Assembly: GCA_946902985.2 (NCBI GenBank)
Contig: OX336389.2
Coordinates: forward strand, 791,864,979 to 791,928,978
Length of the DNA stretch: 64,000 bases
Direction of reading: 5' to 3'
Origin: Meconema thalassinum
Lineage: Eukaryota > Arthropoda > Insecta > Orthoptera > Tettigoniidae
Position 1 is the stretch's first letter, and every line of letters begins with the position of its first letter. The translations under genes were made by a program, and so were the position numbers. The notes beneath the pieces are model-generated. The model was not told the DNA's origin, made no database searches, and saw only the letters and a list, made by a program, of their open reading frames with translations. Positions 58,893 to 64,000 of the stretch are shown here, one piece after another.

Positions 58893-59440
58893 AATTTTCC
58901 AATATAAATACAGGACTGGTATTCCATGGATAGAACGAAGCCTTAATACTAACCATATACTAACCTATAGCATTAGAGAATTCCGAATAAATTGAGATAC
59001 CCTACGTCGATGTCTAATGGAAAAGAAAAAATCTACTCCTTTAAATTGACTTTCAAACAACAACAGCAACATTTCTAAATTCAAAAAACAAAATCCTCCA
59101 TCTGGATACTATGAATGTGCTATTTCACCTAACCAAAACAAACTCCCAATTCTAACATCTATTAAAAAAACTCCCTTTAAAGTATTACTGTACTCCCTTA
59201 CGAATCAAAGTCGTTGCAACAAAACAAAATCAAAATACTTATTTCAAAATGCAAATTTGACTATGTCCTCAAACATGGACTCAACAATCTCCCTTAATTC
59301 AAAATTATCTAGATTTTTGTCAATTGTCGAAACAAGTGGTAAAATTCACAAGTCTACTCGAATGCCTCTTCGAAAACAGGTCCGAAAGACCCATTCGATA
59401 TCCCCTTAGTACGGGCGCCAATCTTCTCTCTCCTGCATTA
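58893..59440 (-). other. Retrotransposon 5' leader
   Basis: About 550 bases between the 5' LTR and the gag start, no open frame. It contains the candidate primer-binding site and may hold packaging signals. Confidence 0.6.
59402..59420 (-). promoter_or_regulatory. Candidate primer-binding site of the 12.7 kb element
   Basis: The minus strand reads TGGCGCCCGTACTAAGGGG. The first nine bases (TGGCGCCCG) fit the 3' end of insect tRNA-Lys (UUU type); later positions match only partly. It begins 20 bases after the LTR end, where most elements have 0-5. Confidence 0.55.
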
Positions 59441-62400
59441 TATGCCCGTTCGGACCGAGATCCAACGATTACATTTTGTAAAATACCGAAATCAGATCAG
59501 CACTAGAAAATATATCTCAGGATCTATTTAGGTGAATACTTGGGTCTAATCTGGCATCCCTGATCTCGGTAATTCACAAGTAAGGTAAGGTGAGAAATTA
59601 TTTTTGAACTAGCACATTCCTTAAAATTCTCAATTTATTTATAAATAAAAATATGATTCAACTGGTAAAAACCCTCAACAAAGATAAAAACACATCACAC
59701 ATAAGAAATCAACGGTCCCTATAATATTATTAGAATTGTCGTAGATGTGATAATCAGAAAAATTAATTAGTCCATTCTGATATCCATAAAAAAATTCAAA
59801 AAGAATATTTACACTCGGTAATCACTGTTCAATAAAGAGTTCTGAGTGATCCCTACTATTTACACGTTCGTAGTTCACTTTACAAAGATTGCAATTTGAT
59901 TTTATCAAATATTCGTAGAAAAAATTTCTCAAAATAAATAGTCACTTGATTCATTCGATGTTACTCCAAAATTAAACTTATTTGGAAAATTATCATATCA
60001 CTGATTCGTTGTTTCATAACAATATCAATACTCGACTGACATAAAGTCGAATGTTAATAATTGTTCATAAAGATTTTCAAATTCAAAAAACAAAATTTGT
60101 TAAAAAACTTTCATAATATTTTGAAAATTCAACTTTCTTCTTTTATCACTTTCATTTGTTTAAATGTCATAAACGGTTTTAAATTATTCTCATATGTTAT
60201 TGACATTACACAAAAATTGTTGTAAACAATGTTGTTATTTCTATCCACCATCAGCGGATTAAATCATCTAACTCTTCACCAAATTTTTATGTTAACAACA
60301 TTTTCTATCACCAAACTTTTCGTATAATCTCACAAAAAAAAATTAATAAAAAAAATGTATTATTATTATTAACTAATTTCAAACTTTCCCTTCACATTAT
60401 TTACAACAAGTTTTCTCAACCTCTCACATGATGAATATTTTATTTGCTCATTTCCAATGTTATCATTATTGTTATTCAAAAATAAAAATCATTAATTATT
60501 TATTTTAATTCATTTGCACTTTTCATCTTATAATTTTTTTTCTCCTCGGTCAGGTTCAACAAATCTAAATTAAAGTTCTTCAATTATTTATTTAGGCATT
60601 CCATTTGAATTTTGAGTTGATCCCGAAAAAAAATTATCTTATATTTGGATTAACAGAATAGTGAAATCTGACAAGAATATGGGGCGGTCCACATCGCCTA
60701 ACCCTTCTTTTACAAATAAAGCCCACAGGCTCCTTCAAACATCCGCACATCCTTCTGTGCCCACAACTACGGGAATACAACCCACTTTTGGATGACCCCC
60801 TAGGCCTCCACAACTTAAATGTCGCCAAACGCACACTGAAATCATCACCAGAATATTCTGCACACAGCATCATATTATTACTATTATATTTTTTTTTTAC
60901 ATATTATATTTTTTTCTTGTAATATTCTGTCAATTACTAGACTGTGGTTCTTCAGTATTATTTTACCAATTAAGTAAATTCTGGTCAATATCTCCTTGCC
61001 TACCATTTACATAAATTCTCCTAATTTGATACATTAAATACCTGCCGTTGCCTTCTTTTTTATCTGAATATTTTCTTTTCTTTCTTTTTTTTAAGTGCTT
61101 TTGAAAAAAATAATTCTGAGCTCAAAAATCTAATACTTCATTCTCTTCATCCATAAACTCATTTAAATTTATTTAAACTTCCAAACAAAGTTATTTAATT
61201 TAATTCCTTCGAACTAATTAAATTCATCCACAAATTATTATTATCACCACAAAAAATATTTAAGCATCATCAATGTCAAATGATTATTATCGCCCTATTC
61301 TTTTAAATAAATAAATATTTAAATCTCATCTGTGAATTATTATTATCAACGTCTCCTATTAATTTTTATTTAATGCATTAATTATTTAACCACAATAAAC
61401 AATTAACAAAATTTAATTTAATTCCTAATGTTCGGTATTATCAATCCCTAATTATTTATAACTTTAAATAGCGTTGTTATTATTTATAAATATTATTAAC
61501 TTATTCACTTCACACTTGATTATTATTATTATTATTATATTATTATTAACTTATTCTCTTCACAATCTATTATTATTATTCTTAAATAAATCAAGTTATT
61601 TAAATAATCCAAGCCTCAATTACTTGTGTTCTCATAATCAGAATTAACGAAAAATATTTATATCCCTTCGAATAATCGAAATATTTCATGTCGAAACATG
61701 AACTAATGCCTGTCCTAACAAAAATCGTAGATCGAAAAATAAATTGTCAAACAGCAGGTCCATTTGTCATCCAGACAAATACAATCGAAGATCTAGCTAA
61801 TATCTAGCTATGGTGAAAAATGTGTGTTGATTTCTGATCGTGACTGTTCAATAATATGGAATTCTCTAATACTACTGGTTAGTGGATAGTACATGAAATG
61901 GTTGTCTTACTTCATTCTTGATGTAGATGACGGGCGTGTCCTGCGGTGTACACTATTCCCACAGTGTCTTCCCATGGCCATCTGCCGTATCCAAATACCT
62001 CGATCGTTTCCATGTCCTTCTAGTGCTAGGAGTAGTTTTAGCGGTGCATGATGATGTTCGCAGTCATCCGTTCGAAATAACTCCCGTTATAACTAGTACC
62101 GTGTAACATGACAAAAAGTTGCTCAGTCATAGACTGGTACAGTACTCCTGTAGATTCGAGAATAAATCTCATGTTCCAATAATGCGGTTTCGTTTGCACG
62201 CTAAGATAGGAACACCTATTAGCTGCATAAACGAACAAAATGAAATAAACTTCTCCTGATGAATTCGAAGTGCCTGATGTGTAGTCACCACAAGAAATAC
62301 ATCGTTCTGTAGGCTAACTTCTGTGAATGGTTTCGACACTACCATCACCTGACTATAGAATAGGTGACCTGAAAGTCAGTGAATGAATATTCTAAGTCCA

Positions 62401-62949
62401 TTCGCTGCCGAAAGTTAAGTTCGTTCACTTGAACAAAAACTAAGTCGTGCTGATCACTGGTACGGCGACTAAGTCCTCCGACCGTCAGAATCTCGGCGTG
62501 TATACTGTCACTTTCACGTAGCGTAGATCCGAACATAAGCAAATGCTTTGAAGATATGATGACTCTCTGCTCAGCAACGTGGCCTTTTATAGTTCAGCGA
62601 GAGATTGTTCGAGGACATTCTATCTCGTATCTCGGCTTCTACTGGACCGATTTTAATGCTTGATAGCTCAAAATTCTCCTCTTGTTATAGCCATAAAAGT
62701 GTGCTAATTTCCCAGCGTCCATCTCTTCTCCTTAATGTAATTCTAAAAAATTATTTCTCATGACGTATTCAGGCTCCACGTCATAATCTCGCGTCACTCG
62801 CCCCTGCGATGTATGCTTCCCTCAGCACTCTTGAGTCTCCTCCGCGCGTTATTCAAAACATCCATTCCTTCAACCTCTTCAACTAACAACTCCTCTTTCC
62901 AAAATAAGAATGTCAACAATGTCACGGACGTGTGAACGATCCGGGTATA
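59441..62949 (-). repeat. 5' LTR (3509 bases)
   Basis: Partner of 50230-53737, differing in length by one base. On the minus strand transcription should start near 62560. This copy has a shorter ATT run (61518-61580) than the 3' LTR. Confidence 0.9.
62583..62620 (-). promoter_or_regulatory. LTR core promoter with damaged heat-shock element (5' LTR)
   Basis: CTATAAAAGG (62592-62583) is intact. The adjacent element reads GAATGTCCTCGAA: the middle TTC unit has become TCC, leaving two perfect units and one damaged unit. Confidence 0.65.
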
Positions 62950-63300
62950 ACGTGTACTTGGGTATGTGTGAAATCTGTCTGATAACCTGTGTCATTATGA
63001 TGGCTCTGTTAGTGTGTGCATTTGTCACAGGGACAAGGATATGAACAAGGGGCAGCCAAGGTCTTAATCTGGGTACTATCGCGGCATTCGCCCGGGTAGA
63101 AGTGGAAAACCACGGATGACCGTTTCTAGGATGTCTGAGTTAGAAAGTTGTGTGTACTCCGTTTTAACCATCAGGTCAGAATTAACTATCTTGACAGAGG
63201 CGGGAATAGATCCCGGACCTTTGGTTGGCTGTGAGCTCAGCTTTAACGTTCTCACCTCCTGTGTCCAAGGTTGCAGGATCAAATCTTGTCGCAGCTAGTT
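62950..63300 (-). repeat. SINE, remainder of the copy split by the retrotransposon
   Basis: Continues the tail at 50178-50229: ACGTGTACTTGGGTATGTGT, GTCTGATAACCTGTGTCATT, GATGGCTCTGTTAGTGTGTG, then a GTAGAAGTGGAAAACCACGG body block and, reversed, a B-box-like GTCCGGGATCTATTCCCGCC (63219-63200). Confidence 0.7.
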
Positions 63301-63440
63301 GGCATTTGAGAATGCGGAAATGCGAGGGAGCCGTGTCGATAGATTTTCTGGCACGTTAAAGATCCCTTTAGGGGTAAACTTCCAGCGCCCTCGCGTCACT
63401 AAAAGTTGCAGTTGTTAAAAGGGACGTGAACCAATAATAA
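63301..63440. repeat. Probable SINE body, unassigned type
   Basis: CACGTTAAAGATCCCTTTAG and AAAAGGGACGTGAACC look like a body/tail of a different SINE type; no boxes seen. Confidence 0.35.
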
Positions 63441-63508
63441 TACTATTATTGAACCTGGACCTCCAGGCTAGCAGCCAAGGATGCTTATCACTACGCCACG
63501 AGGTGCAA
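63441..63508 (-). repeat. tRNA-like SINE head
   Basis: On the minus strand CTCGTGGCGTAGTGATAAGC (A-box region) and GGAGGTCCAGGTTCAATAAT (B box), with tRNA-like spacing. It may be the head of the SINE whose body is at 63301-63440. Confidence 0.5.
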
Positions 63509-64000
63509 TTTTTTCAAGGAATGTTGTTGTTTTTGTTCACTAAGGCTACTGCGCAATTGAATAAAACATTTTAATTCTTTGTTATATGTCAGCAAGGGCA
63601 TTCTTATTGGTATATTTTCCTTGTGTTACCAAAATTCATCTTTATAGGTTATAAATTGAATTAATTTCTTGGGGGTGACTGTGACTTTAATATGAATGTG
63701 TTAAAAACAGATGGTGTATTCTCTAACGCTGCAGAGCAGTTACTATTGCTGTGAAGAAGGCAACTGAAGTGAGAGTAATGTTTGGATAACAAGCTTAACT
63801 CTACTGAAGTGTAATTGATTTTCTGCACTCAATTTTTAAAAATACCTCATTACGTTGTTGGTTATTGACACACCTGTTGCTGAGTGCTGCTCGCATGTAT
63901 CGCTCTAGTTGTTGGGAAGCGTTCACCTAATTACACAGGGTCGCGTGATCTAAGCGAGGGACTACTCAAAGGCACACCTCACTACATTATTCAACACTAT
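63509..64000. other. No gene recognised
   Basis: AT-rich sequence without open frames or recognised repeats up to the window edge. Confidence 0.4.

Larger units (their letters stand above)
50230..62949 (-). mobile_element. 12.7 kb Ty3/Gypsy-type retrotransposon with 3.5 kb LTRs, no integrase
   Basis: Transcribed on the minus strand: 5' LTR 59441-62949, leader, gag, pol, 3' LTR 50230-53737. ACGT lies just outside both ends (50226-50229, 62950-62953) and the interrupted SINE reads through correctly with one ACGT removed, so the borders are secure. Gag is a coiled coil plus capsid-like domain; pol has protease, RT and RNase H. Only about 170 bases separate the end of RNase H from the LTR, so integrase is absent. 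There are in-frame stops at 56454 and 57236, frame changes in gag near 57700 and 56960 and in RT near 55040, 54795 and 54690, and a nested insertion at 58107. No envelope-like frame. The order PR-RT-RH and RT style indicate Ty3/Gypsy. Confidence 0.9.

Noticed and set aside
1..64000. CRISPR arrays, operons, ribosome-binding sites, riboswitches
   Set aside because: The sequence is clearly eukaryotic; the tandem repeats seen are a satellite and transposon modules without spacer structure.

Overview
The window looks like intergenic DNA of an insect-type arthropod genome: AT-rich, no open host gene, and most of what can be read is transposable elements of several ages stacked in each other. Arthropod-style core promoters (TATA about 30 bases before a TCAGT-like initiator), mariner/Tc1, piggyBac-like, hAT and pogo-like DNA elements, several tRNA-derived SINE types, non-LTR retrotransposon relics and one Ty3/Gypsy-type LTR element point to an insect. 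The SINE types resemble ones I associate with polyneopterans (stick insects, crickets, roaches), but that is a weak inference. No prokaryotic, organellar or tRNA/rRNA gene was recognised.

Layout. 0.4-5.2 kb: a decayed pogo/Tigger-like DNA transposon with repeated ATATGAGA motifs near its ends, a core promoter and a frameshifted C-terminal zinc-finger exon. 5.3-5.8 kb: SINE pieces. 5.9-6.8 kb: mariner-like relic. 6.87-18.26 kb: an 11.4 kb near-palindrome with arms of about 5.2 kb, starting AG and ending CT, with candidate 6-base target duplications; a TTAA-flanked piggyBac-like element sits only in the left arm and a TA-flanked MITE in the loop. 18-29 kb: SINEs, an orphan core promoter with 35-base repeats, a LINE reverse-transcriptase relic and a 64-base satellite. 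31.1-33.3 and 45.1-47.3 kb: two copies of a 2.2 kb LTR-like repeat. 33.6-34.5 kb: hAT relic with a perfect 8-base target duplication. 36.5-38.1 and 41.1-43.6 kb: an unnamed repeat family bounded by AGCCTAYTTTTC-type inverted ends; the first copy carries a regular array of CGCCATNTT motifs. 38.2-39.0 kb: LINE endonuclease relic. 39.33-40.79 kb: a Tc1-type element with an uninterrupted 341-residue transposase. 44.7 kb: LINE RT relic, then fragments of another LTR element.

50.23-62.95 kb is the dominant feature: a 12.7 kb Ty3/Gypsy-type retrotransposon on the minus strand with very long 3.5 kb LTRs. It inserted into a SINE (ACGT duplicated) and was itself hit by a 0.7 kb inverted-repeat element inside gag. 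Its LTR has a TATA box with a heat-shock element directly upstream. Gag has a long coiled-coil N-terminus of 15-residue repeats, a capsid-like domain and no zinc knuckle; pol is reached through an A-run fitting -1 frameshifting and encodes protease, RT and RNase H. No integrase is present, and gag and pol carry stops and frameshifts, so this copy should not move by itself. The only protein-coding gene that looks intact in the whole window is the Tc1 transposase.
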